The translations under genes and the position numbers were made by a program. A DNA stretch of 6,814 bases from BM714 sp964484935 (GTDB taxonomy: Bacteria > Bacillota > Clostridia > Peptostreptococcales > BM714), in the NCBI GenBank assembly GCA_964484935.1, contig CAZAFW010000071.1, forward strand, positions 1 to 6,814. The letters are read 5' to 3'. This document shows positions 1-6,018 of this stretch, piece after piece; position 1 is the stretch's first letter, and every line of letters begins with the position of its first letter. A model generated the notes under the pieces. The model was not told the origin of the DNA. It saw only the letters and a program-made list of their open reading frames with translations, and did no database searches.

Positions 1-61
1 TGTTGTAGAAATAAGGGTCGTGAATCATGACGTTTGTGTCTATTATGTAATTCTTGATCAT
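1..61 (-). CDS. N-terminal fragment of a PIN-domain protein, probably PhoH-like (runs off the left edge)
   Basis: Only the first 20 codons are in the window. Read leftward from an ATG at 61-59 they give MIKNYIIDTNVMIHDPYFYN. The hydrophobic strand followed by D-T-N-V and H-D-P is the opening of a PIN nuclease-like domain. Asp8 would be the first acidic metal-binding residue. Among PIN proteins, the spacing IDTNV-x-I-HDP is what I associate with the clostridial proteins that carry a PIN domain in front of a PhoH ATPase. The start is supported by a purine-rich AAGGAGAGGGG on the minus strand (69-79), with its GAGGGG part 7 bases before the ATG. The gene is transcribed away from the regulator and operon and has no evident functional link to them. 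A stand-alone PIN toxin or RNase remains possible because the rest of the protein is not visible. Confidence 0.7.
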   Translation of the reverse strand, partial: MIKNYIIDTNVMIHDPYFYN

Positions 62-138
62 AACAATTCCCCTCTCCTTCACACTACATCTTGTATGATA
101 TCGACCTTACAAGTTTATTATACCCTAAAGATATCGAG

Positions 139-169
139 ATTATATAAAAGAATATAATTTGTATTGCAA
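139..169 (-). promoter_or_regulatory. Candidate sigma-70-type promoter for the leftward PIN/PhoH-like gene
   Basis: On the minus strand a TTGCAA (169-164) is followed by TATAAT (144-139) after 19 bases, or by the overlapping TATATA (146-141) after 17 bases. Both lie in a very A+T-rich stretch upstream of the leftward start codon. A second minus-strand TATAAT lies at 122-117 but has no good -35 box. This is a pattern match only, and A+T-rich DNA yields such matches by chance. Confidence 0.3.
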
Positions 170-283
170 GTGTAAGATGCCATTTATAGTTGTGGTTGTT
201 CTAACTCGCCCAAACCCGCATCATCATCCATTGCTGAAAACTGTAATAAAATGTGATAGTATATAAAAAAAGCCCGATTGAGC

Positions 284-289
284 AGGGAG
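284..289 (+). promoter_or_regulatory. Ribosome binding site that favours a TTG start for the regulator
   Basis: AGGGAG lies 8 bases before TTG 298-300. The farther upstream in-frame GTG at 253 has no purine-rich sequence in front of it. The next in-frame ATG at 307 is 17 bases from this site, which is too far. The choice rests on spacing alone. Confidence 0.55.
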
Positions 290-297
290 ATGAAGTT

Positions 298-2046
298 TTG
301 GAAAGAATGAGATCGTATTGCGAGGATTCGGCGTTATTTAACTACATAAGCAATGCAGTAATAGTTGTAGACAGAAACAACTGTATAACATGCATAAACA
401 GCGCGGCTGAAGAAATGTTGGATATCGATAGGACTTCGGCACTTGGTGAAAATTTTCAAAAGGTCATACCGGGTTTTTATGAAATCGACAAGATGATAAG
501 GAGCAAGAAAACTCAAATCGGAAAATTCATGGAAATTGACGATGCCTCTCTGATTTTGAATATAAACCCTCTAATGGAGAAAGATAATTATTACGGTTTT
601 GTGATTGTGCTTCAAAAAATCAGTGACATGGACGAAGTTTTCTACGAATACTCCAAGACTAAAAACCTCTTGAAGACTCTCGAAACGGTGCTTGACCATT
701 CCTACGAGGGCATAGTCGTTGTAGATCAGGATGGAAAGATACTTAGCCTTAACAAGTCATATGCGAGACATGTCCATGTAAATGAGAAGGATGCAATCGG
801 AAAGCCCCTAAATATAATTAATTCCAATTCCAAACTTTACGACACTCTCGAGACCGGCAGGATAGACATAGGTGTCGAGCATGCGGTCGGCAACGAAGAA
901 CTTATCGTGATGCGAATTCCCATTTTCAAGGGGAATGAAATCGTCGGGGCAGTCGGCAAGATTCTTTTCAGGGACGTTAAGGAGATAGAGTCGCTGCTGA
1001 AAAAAATCGGTATTAACGACAATAGAAAAAGCGGGCATAATTCCAAAAGGAAACACGTCAAGGGCGCGCGCTACACATTCGACAACATAGTGCATAACAG
1101 CGCGGAAAGAAAGAAAGTCATAGCAATAGCAAAGAAAATTTCAAAGACCGATTCGACTGTTCTCGTTACAGGGGAAAGCGGTTCGGGCAAGGAACTTATC
1201 GCCCACTCAATACATAATGAAAGTCTTAGGAGATTCGGCTCGTTTGTGAGCATAAATTGCGCGGCCATACCGGAAAATCTTATGGAGTCAGAATTTTTCG
1301 GATACGAAAAAGGGGCGTTTACAGGTGCTGATACAAACGGAAAAACAGGTAAATTCGAGCTTGCCAACGGAGGTACGCTGTTCCTTGATGAAATAGGGGA
1401 GATGCCCTACGGAATGCAGGGGAAATTGCTGCGAATACTCCAGGAGAAGGAAATAATGAGGATAGGCGGGTTGGAAACCATAGATCTTGACGTTAGGATA
1501 ATTTGCGCCACAAACAAGGATTTGAAGGAAATGGTCAAAGAGAAGACGTTTAGGTCGGACCTCTATTACAGGCTCAATGTGATAAACATTGAGATGCCTC
1601 CGCTTCGGAAAACAAAGGAGGACATCGATCTTCTTGTCAATTATTTTGTCGGGAAATTAAAGAAGAATAAAAGGTTCGAAATTGACGGCGTTGAAAAGGA
1701 CGTAATTTCAGCAATGCAGAAGTACGACTGGCCCGGCAATGTGAGAGAACTGAGAAATGCCGTTGAAAGGCTTGCGAGCCTAAATGACAATGGTATGCTC
1801 GTGAGCGAATACCTACCTGAGGAGATAACGCAAAGCATGGGTGGACAGGGTTCGGGACACATCGAAGAGCCGCACGTGGACAATAAATTGTCGCTTAAAG
1901 AAAATCTGCACGCATATGAAAGGAAGATTGTGCTTGGCGCTCTCGAGAGAGCTAAAGGCGACAAGGGTATGGCTGCGGAGTCGCTTGGAATAAGCCGTGC
2001 GGGCATGTATCAGAAAATCAGAGAGCATGGAATTAAGGATGTCTAA
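298..2046 (+). CDS. Sigma-54-dependent transcriptional activator with two PAS domains
   Basis: This is an enhancer-binding activator that would use ATP hydrolysis to open promoters bound by sigma-54 RNA polymerase. From the TTG start it is 582 residues. Two PAS-like sensor domains lie at about 13-120 and 123-235; the second contains the typical EGIVVVDQDGKIL strand. A basic linker leads to the AAA+ domain at about 259-510. Visible motifs are Walker A GESGSGKE (292-299), the sigma-54-contacting GAFTGA loop (339-344), Walker B GGTLFLDE (358-365) and FRSDLYYRLN (418-427) with the arginine-finger region. A Fis-type helix-turn-helix ends the protein (about 537-580, SLGISRAGMYQKIREHGI). There is no receiver domain, so sensing is probably direct through PAS rather than by a partner kinase. 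The ligand is unknown. An in-frame GTG at 253 would add 15 residues but lacks a ribosome binding site. The nearby -24/-12 promoter makes the downstream operon its likely target. Confidence 0.93.
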   Translation: MERMRSYCEDSALFNYISNAVIVVDRNNCITCINSAAEEMLDIDRTSALGENFQKVIPGFYEIDKMIRSKKTQIGKFMEIDDASLILNINPLMEKDNYYGFVIVLQKISDMDEVFYEYSKTKNLLKTLETVLDHSYEGIVVVDQDGKILSLNKSYARHVHVNEKDAIGKPLNIINSNSKLYDTLETGRIDIGVEHAVGNEELIVMRIPIFKGNEIVGAVGKILFRDVKEIESLLKKIGINDNRKSGHNSKRKHVKGARYTFDNIVHNSAERKKVIAIAKKISKTDSTVLVTGESGSGKELIAHSIHNESLRRFGSFVSINCAAIPENLMESEFFGYEKGAFTGADTNGKTGKFELANGGTLFLDEIGEMPYGMQGKLLRILQEKEIMRIGGLETIDLDVRIICATNKDLKEMVKEKTFRSDLYYRLNVINIEMPPLRKTKEDIDLLVNYFVGKLKKNKRFEIDGVEKDVISAMQKYDWPGNVRELRNAVERLASLNDNGMLVSEYLPEEITQSMGGQGSGHIEEPHVDNKLSLKENLHAYERKIVLGALERAKGDKGMAAESLGISRAGMYQKIREHGIKDV

Positions 2047-2068
2047 TATTCTGGAAAAGTATAAAAGT

Positions 2069-2136
2069 AAAAAACCCGCTAATTCCAACGTTTTCGCCGA
2101 GGATTTGTCTAAAATATTGGAATTAGCGGGTTTTTT
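2069..2136 (+). terminator. Perfect long-loop dyad after the regulator: terminator and/or activator-binding site
   Basis: A 14-base perfect inverted repeat, CCCGCTAATTCCAA (2075-2088) and TTGGAATTAGCGGG (2117-2130), is flanked by A6 (2069-2074) and T6 (2131-2136). With these runs the stem is 20 base pairs. It begins 22 bases after the regulator stop codon. The T run directly after a G+C-rich stem base fits an intrinsic terminator, and the A run could make it work in both directions. The loop of 28 bases (2089-2116) is much longer than usual. The arm centres are 42 bases apart, about four helical turns, and lie roughly 130-175 bases upstream of the predicted sigma-54 start. Activator sites of this class are often found in that range, so a protein-binding role is also possible. 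Confidence 0.65.
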
Positions 2137-2155
2137 CAATAAATAAAAACCGATC

Positions 2156-2191
2156 AAAAACCGGGGCAGCCAAATGGCGACCCTGGTTTTT
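2156..2191 (+). terminator. Second terminator-like hairpin upstream of the operon promoter
   Basis: The left arm AAAAACCGGGGCAGCC (2156-2171) pairs with GGCGACCCTGGTTTTT (2176-2191) around an AAAT loop. Pairing is AAAAACC with GGTTTTT, then four pairs including one G-T, a two-base internal mismatch, and a GCC/GGC closing stem. The trailing T5 resembles an intrinsic terminator and would back up the preceding dyad. Its right arm also contains ACCCTG (2180-2185), which can pair instead with CAGGGT (2201-2206), itself followed by more T residues. The element lies about 65-100 bases upstream of the predicted start, so a DNA-level role cannot be excluded. Confidence 0.5.
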
Positions 2192-2227
2192 CAACGTGTG
2201 CAGGGTTTTTAGCGGAATGTTAAATGT

Positions 2228-2244
2228 TTGGCACACTTATTGCA
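2228..2244 (+). promoter_or_regulatory. Sigma-54 (-24/-12) promoter of the acyl-CoA dehydrogenase operon
   Basis: TTGGCAC (2228-2234), then ACTTA, then TTGCA (2240-2244). The invariant GG (2230-2231) and GC (2242-2243) are separated by exactly 10 bases, as sigma-54 promoters require, and nearly every other position matches the TGGCACG-N4-TTGCA consensus. The predicted transcription start is near 2255, giving a leader of about 29 bases before the ATG at 2284. The neighbouring gene encodes a sigma-54 activator with an intact GAFTGA loop, which independently supports the call. Confidence 0.92.
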
Positions 2245-2270
2245 ATAACAATGTCTGGATAAAAAATGAA

Positions 2271-2276
2271 GGGAGG
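2271..2276 (+). promoter_or_regulatory. Ribosome binding site fixing the acyl-CoA dehydrogenase start at 2284
   Basis: GGGAGG lies 7 bases before ATG 2284-2286. An in-frame ATG at 2266 sits upstream of this purine block and would translate through it, so it is not the likely start. Confidence 0.85.
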
Positions 2277-2283
2277 AAAGATT

Positions 2284-3420
2284 ATGGATTTTAGACTTTC
2301 GACAGAACAGGAAATGATCAGAAACATGGTAAGGGATTTCACTGACAAGGAAATAGCGCCTTTTGACATGGAAATGGATCGAAAAGGGGAATTTCCTTGG
2401 GAAATAATTAAAAAAATGGCAGACAATGGATTATTCGGGATTTCCTTTCCGGAGGAATACGGCGGAGCCGGTGGAGATGCAGTCTGCGAAGCAATATTGC
2501 TTGAGGAATTGGCAAGAGGAAGCGCTAGCATGTGCATCACAGTGGATGCCCACATGTTGGCAGGCAGCCCTATACTTGATTTCGGAACAGAAGAGCAGAA
2601 GAAAAAATATCTTCCTGACCTTGTAGCAGGGAAAAAGCTTGGAGCTTTTGCCCTTACAGAGCCTTGCGCGGGATCGGATGCAGGAGGAATCAAGACCAAA
2701 GCGGTTCTTGATGGCGACGAGTATGTAATAGACGGACAAAAGGCGTGGATTACAAATGCGCATGTGGCAGACATCATTCTGGTTGCAGCAGTGACAGATC
2801 CTACGGCAGGACCCAAGGGCGTCAGTTGCTTCATAGTCGAAAAAGGAACCAAGGGTCTCATAACTGGTTCTGAAGAAGACAAGATGGGTGTAAGAGGTTC
2901 GAACACTGGCGAGCTGGTTTTCGACAACTGCAGAATCCCGAAAGAAAATCTGCTCGGAAATATCGGAGACGGTTTCAAGATTGGAATGGTAGCGCTTGAT
3001 TCGGGAAGATTTGGAATTGGAGCAATGGGTGTTGGAATTGCCCAGCATGCTATGGAAGAAGCTTCGGAATACGCCAAGAAAAGAACTGCTTTCGGAAAAC
3101 CGATTGGAAAATTCCAGGGAATTCAATTCAAATTTGCAGACATGAAGGTTGGAATCGAAGCGGCCCGTCTCTTGACTTACAAGGCTGCCTTCAAGAGGGA
3201 CATGAAAGAAAGATTTTCTGTTGAAGCCGCAATGGCCAAATTGATTGCCGCCGATGTCGCAATGGAAACGACAAAAGATGCCATCCAAGTATTTGGCGGA
3301 AATGGCTACAGCAGAGAGTATCCGGTTGAAAGACTAATGAGGGATGCCAAGATACTCGAAATCGGAGAAGGAACTTCCGAGATTCTCAGAATGGTAATTG
3401 GAAAGGCAGCTTTGAAATAG
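2284..3420 (+). CDS. Short-chain acyl-CoA dehydrogenase (butyryl-CoA dehydrogenase / enoyl-CoA reductase type)
   Basis: This is a cytoplasmic FAD flavoprotein that interconverts an acyl-CoA and its 2,3-enoyl-CoA, exchanging electrons with EtfAB. In a fermenter it probably works as a reductase, for example crotonyl-CoA to butyryl-CoA. The 378 residues match the usual length. The N-terminal helical domain starts MDFRLSTEQEMIRNMVRDF. The FAD/substrate signature FALTEPCAGSD is at 122-132 and DGQKAWITNA at 150-159. The C-terminal domain carries IQVFGGNGYSREYPVERLM and then EIGEGTSEI, in which Glu362 aligns with the catalytic base of butyryl-CoA dehydrogenase; a Gly replaces the common Tyr just before it. 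It is the first gene after the sigma-54 promoter, and etfB follows after 14 bases. The exact acyl chain is uncertain. Crotonyl-CoA is the default, but acryloyl-, pentenoyl- or branched enoyl-CoA are possible. Confidence 0.93.
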   Translation: MDFRLSTEQEMIRNMVRDFTDKEIAPFDMEMDRKGEFPWEIIKKMADNGLFGISFPEEYGGAGGDAVCEAILLEELARGSASMCITVDAHMLAGSPILDFGTEEQKKKYLPDLVAGKKLGAFALTEPCAGSDAGGIKTKAVLDGDEYVIDGQKAWITNAHVADIILVAAVTDPTAGPKGVSCFIVEKGTKGLITGSEEDKMGVRGSNTGELVFDNCRIPKENLLGNIGDGFKIGMVALDSGRFGIGAMGVGIAQHAMEEASEYAKKRTAFGKPIGKFQGIQFKFADMKVGIEAARLLTYKAAFKRDMKERFSVEAAMAKLIAADVAMETTKDAIQVFGGNGYSREYPVERLMRDAKILEIGEGTSEILRMVIGKAALK

Positions 3421-3434
3421 ATAGTAAGGAGTAG

Positions 3435-4229
3435 ATGTCATTGAATATATTCGTATGTATTAAACAGGTTCCGGACACTATGGAGGTTCGAATAAATCCT
3501 AAAACGAACAACCTCGACAGGGAAGGCATTGAATGCGTGATGAATCCGTATGACAAGCATGCAATCCAAGAGGCGATAAACTTAAAGGCTGAGCATGGGG
3601 GCAAGGTCACTGCAATAACAATGGGACCTCCAAGCGCAAATGCGATTTTGAGAGAGGCAGTTGCAATGGGAGCCGATGAAGCATATCTTGTCAGCGACAG
3701 GGCCTTTGCGGGAGCGGACACATTGGTTACTTCACATGTTCTAATGAGAGCGGTCGAAAAAATCGACAAGGATTTCGATTTGATACTTTGCGGCAAGCAA
3801 GCTGTCGATGCCGATACCGGGCAAGTAGGACCGGGCATGGCCGAGAGACTTGGGATTGCGCAATTGACTTTTGTCGATGAAATCATGGCCGTGAATGACG
3901 GAAAGATAACTGTAAAGCGTCATGTTGAAAACGGGCATGAAGTAGTCGAAACAGCGATGCCTGCGCTCATGACGGTCACTGACAAGCTCAACGAGGTTAA
4001 ATATCCCAACCCCCTTTCGATAATGAAAGCGGCAAGAAGGGAACTTAAGTCCTTATGTTGCGACGACCTTTGTTTCTGCACTAGCGAGGTCGGGCAGAGC
4101 GGATCGCCTACCGTAGTAAGCAGGCTGTATACGCCTACTCCCAGGTCGAAAGCTGTCATTTTCGACGGTGATGGGGCAACAGCAGTTTCGAAATTGGTAG
4201 AGGCATTAAAACAAAACAAGGTCATTTGA
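3435..4229 (+). CDS. etfB: Electron transfer flavoprotein, beta subunit
   Basis: Small subunit of the EtfAB heterodimer that passes electrons between NADH and/or ferredoxin and the acyl-CoA dehydrogenase encoded just upstream. It is 264 residues, normal for the family. Family marks are the start NIFVCIKQVPDT, NPYDKHAIQEA, TMGPPSA, GADEAYLVSDRAFAGADT and the nucleotide-binding CGKQAVDADTGQVGPGMAERLG. The last motif resembles the ETFs of anaerobes in which this site binds a second FAD used for bifurcation rather than AMP; that reading is inference. NPLSIMKAARRE (about 192-203) corresponds to the loop that docks on the dehydrogenase. An unusual CCDDLCFC (208-215) follows immediately. AAGGAG (3426-3431) is only 3 bases from ATG 3435 but 9 from TTG 3441, whose product would begin MNIFVCIKQ like many homologues, so the start may be 3441. 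Confidence 0.95.
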   Translation: MSLNIFVCIKQVPDTMEVRINPKTNNLDREGIECVMNPYDKHAIQEAINLKAEHGGKVTAITMGPPSANAILREAVAMGADEAYLVSDRAFAGADTLVTSHVLMRAVEKIDKDFDLILCGKQAVDADTGQVGPGMAERLGIAQLTFVDEIMAVNDGKITVKRHVENGHEVVETAMPALMTVTDKLNEVKYPNPLSIMKAARRELKSLCCDDLCFCTSEVGQSGSPTVVSRLYTPTPRSKAVIFDGDGATAVSKLVEALKQNKVI

Positions 4230-4230
4230 C

Positions 4231-4238
4231 AAGGGGGG
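4231..4238 (+). promoter_or_regulatory. Ribosome binding site fixing the etfA start at 4247
   Basis: AAGGGGGG ends 8 bases before ATG 4247-4249. A longer in-frame reading from TTG 4226 would overlap the end of etfB and translate through this site, so it is unlikely. The same AAGGGGGG sequence precedes the CoA-transferase subunit B gene. Confidence 0.8.
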
Positions 4239-4246
4239 ACATCTAT

Positions 4247-5248
4247 ATGAGTACAGAAAAGCAATACAAGGATATAATGGTGTTCTCCGAAGTCAGAGAC
4301 GGAGAACTGCAGGAAGTTACACTCGAACTACTTGGAAAAGCTCGTGATATGGCCGATGCTTCCGGGCAAAGGGTATGCGCACTGTTACCCGGACGGGGAG
4401 TTTCAAGCTATGCCGATACACTCATAGCTTGTGGAGCGGACAAGGTGATTGTCGTCGAAAGCAATGTGCTTGAGAAGTACAGAAACCGATACTATGCGGA
4501 CATGCTTGAGGGAGTTGTGGAAAAATATAAGCCGTCGATACTCCTTTTTGGAGCAACATCGACAGGCCGCGACCTGGCACCAAGACTTGCAAACAGAATC
4601 AAGACGGGTCTTTCTGCCGACTGCATCAATTTGGAAATTGACAGCGAGGGAATACTGATTCAAACAAAACCGTCTTTTGGCGGCAATATAATGGTTGAAA
4701 TAACTTGTCCGGAAAAAAGGCCTCAAATGGCGACTGTCAGACCAAAGGTCCTTAAAACTCCGGAGGAGGATGCCAGTAGGGAAGGGGAAGTCATCCGCGA
4801 GGAGATTTCACTCGAAGAAGGCAAATATCTGACAAGAGTCATCGAATTGCTGAAGGATGCCAAGTCCGACCAAGGTCTGGAGAAGGCCGAAATAGTTCTT
4901 ATTGGCGGCAGAGGCATGCAAACGAAGGAGAATTTTGACGAGTTGTACAAGCTCGCGGACATACTCGGGGCTTCAGTAGGAGGAACCAGACCGGCTGTCC
5001 GCGAGGGATGGATTGAGGAGTCACTCCAGATAGGTCAGAGCGGGAAAACAATTGCACCTAAGCTAATCTTCAATTTCGGTGTCAGTGGAGCCGTGCAATA
5101 TACTGTTGGTGTCCAAAACGCAGACATGAGCATATCTGTCAACAAAGACGCGGGAGCCGCCATTTTCAATTATTCCGATTATGGAATCGTAGGCGATGCC
5201 TCTGAGGTTGTGGGTATACTCATAGAACAGTTCAAGCAATTGATGTAG
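4247..5248 (+). CDS. etfA: Electron transfer flavoprotein, alpha subunit
   Basis: Large subunit of the EtfAB heterodimer, 333 residues, starting 17 bases after etfB. The N-terminal domain packs against the beta subunit. The C-terminal domain binds the mobile FAD that delivers electrons to the dehydrogenase. Visible signatures are FGATSTGRDLAPRLA, QMATVRPKVL, GGTRPAVREGW (245-255, with Arg248 at the flavin), QIGQSGKTIAPKL and the FAD-binding GVSGAVQYTVG (278-288), then NKDAGAAIFNYSDYGIVGD. Two flavin-site positions differ from the classical enzyme: Ser265 stands where human ETF has Thr266, and Tyr285 where it has His286. Both residues are usually described as contacting the isoalloxazine, so the flavin potential may be altered; this is inference from motif alignment by eye. 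No frameshift or truncation is seen, and the last codon before the stop is ATG. Confidence 0.95.
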   Translation: MSTEKQYKDIMVFSEVRDGELQEVTLELLGKARDMADASGQRVCALLPGRGVSSYADTLIACGADKVIVVESNVLEKYRNRYYADMLEGVVEKYKPSILLFGATSTGRDLAPRLANRIKTGLSADCINLEIDSEGILIQTKPSFGGNIMVEITCPEKRPQMATVRPKVLKTPEEDASREGEVIREEISLEEGKYLTRVIELLKDAKSDQGLEKAEIVLIGGRGMQTKENFDELYKLADILGASVGGTRPAVREGWIEESLQIGQSGKTIAPKLIFNFGVSGAVQYTVGVQNADMSISVNKDAGAAIFNYSDYGIVGDASEVVGILIEQFKQLM

Positions 5249-5282
5249 TAGCGGTTCGACTTTGGAATTTCAAAAAATGAAT

Positions 5283-5288
5283 GGAGGG
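5283..5288 (+). promoter_or_regulatory. Ribosome binding site fixing the CoA-transferase subunit A start at GTG 5296
   Basis: GGAGGG lies 7 bases before GTG 5296-5298. The in-frame ATG at 5281 overlaps this site and would add only MEGKI, which has no counterpart in the family. The GTG start gives MAKIMDMKSAI, in line with AtoD-type proteins. Confidence 0.8.
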
Positions 5289-5295
5289 AAAGATT

Positions 5296-6006
5296 GTGGC
5301 AAAAATAATGGATATGAAAAGCGCAATTGGAGAGTTTGTCAAACCGGGATCCACTGTCATGTTCGGAGGATTCTTGGGATGCAATGCACCACTTAAAGCC
5401 ATCGACGAAATCATCGAAGAAGGGATAGGCGATTTGACGGCCATTTCAACTGTTAACTCTTTCACCAACAGCGATATCGGTCTGCTTTTCGACAACAACC
5501 TAATCAAGAAATTCATTGCTTCCCACATAGGGACCAACAAGGTTGCCGTTCAGCAGTACAAGAGCGGACAAATCGAAATGGAGTACTACCCTCAGGGAAC
5601 ACTTATTGAAAAAATCCGTTGCGCAGGAGCAGGTTTAGGAGGAGTATTGACTCCAACTGGATTGGGCACCCTAGTAGAGGAAGGCAAGGAGAAAAAAGTC
5701 GTCGACGGAAAGGAATACCTCCTTGAGACCGCACTGGGTGCGGATGTTGCCATAATCAAGGGATTCAAGGCCGACAAAGCCGGAAATATACTTTACAGCG
5801 GAACCGCGAATGCGAATCCGATAATGGCGACCGCCGCCAAGGTCACTATTGCCGAAGTTGAAGAAATCGTAGAAGTCGGTGAAATACCATCCAGCGATGT
5901 AGGCACACCTGGAATTTTTGTCGATGCGATATGTATGGGATACGATGCTGACAAATACCGCGACGCCATTAGAGAGATGTGCAAGAGCGTTGGAATCTAC
6001 AGATAA
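5296..6006 (+). CDS. atoD: CoA-transferase subunit A (AtoD/CtfA type)
   Basis: Alpha subunit of a class I CoA-transferase that moves CoA between two carboxylic acids, such as butyryl-CoA with acetate or acetoacetate. It is 236 residues, slightly longer than E. coli AtoD because of an extended tail (GYDADKYRDAIREMCKSVGIYR). Family marks are the glycine-rich MFGGFLG (22-28), IASHIGTN (74-81), PQGTLIEKIRCAGAGLGG (99-116), LTPTGLGT (118-125) and GTPGIFVDAI near the end. The catalytic glutamate is on the B subunit, encoded 12 bases downstream. The 47-base gap after etfA is the longest inside the operon, but I see no terminator or promoter in it. The symbol reflects family membership; the acids actually used cannot be read from the sequence, and glutaconate- or 3-oxoacid-type specificity is possible. 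Confidence 0.9.
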   Translation: MAKIMDMKSAIGEFVKPGSTVMFGGFLGCNAPLKAIDEIIEEGIGDLTAISTVNSFTNSDIGLLFDNNLIKKFIASHIGTNKVAVQQYKSGQIEMEYYPQGTLIEKIRCAGAGLGGVLTPTGLGTLVEEGKEKKVVDGKEYLLETALGADVAIIKGFKADKAGNILYSGTANANPIMATAAKVTIAEVEEIVEVGEIPSSDVGTPGIFVDAICMGYDADKYRDAIREMCKSVGIYR

Positions 6007-6018
6007 GGGGGGATTACA

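Larger units (their letters stand above)
62..297. other. Divergent intergenic region without a recognisable gene
   Basis: I find no convincing coding sequence or structured RNA here. The left half is A+T-rich and should hold the promoters for both divergent genes. It contains an inverted repeat CTTGTA-N12-TACAAG (90-113) and two direct copies of GATATCGA (97-104 and 130-137, 33 bases apart). For the rightward regulator a weak candidate is TTGTAT (159-164) with TTTATA (183-188) 18 bases later. No -24/-12 element is visible in front of the regulator, so it is probably expressed from an ordinary vegetative promoter. Confidence 0.5.

Noticed and set aside
2266..2283. ATG at 2266 as the acyl-CoA dehydrogenase start
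   Set aside because: Translation from here would run through the ribosome binding site for ATG 2284 and add MKGGKI, which the family lacks.
2220..3288. Long open frames on the minus strand opposite the acyl-CoA dehydrogenase (about 285 codons each)
   Set aside because: They lie wholly antisense to a gene with clear family motifs, have no plausible ribosome sites or recognisable domains, and have compositions expected from reading the complementary strand.
4226..4246. TTG 4226 as an overlapping etfA start
   Set aside because: It would encode the ribosome binding site as protein; ATG 4247 has ideal spacing from AAGGGGGG.
5249..5295. Internal promoter or terminator between etfA and the CoA-transferase genes
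   Set aside because: The 47-base gap contains neither a hairpin with a T run nor a convincing -35/-10 or -24/-12 pair; it looks like simple intra-operon spacing.
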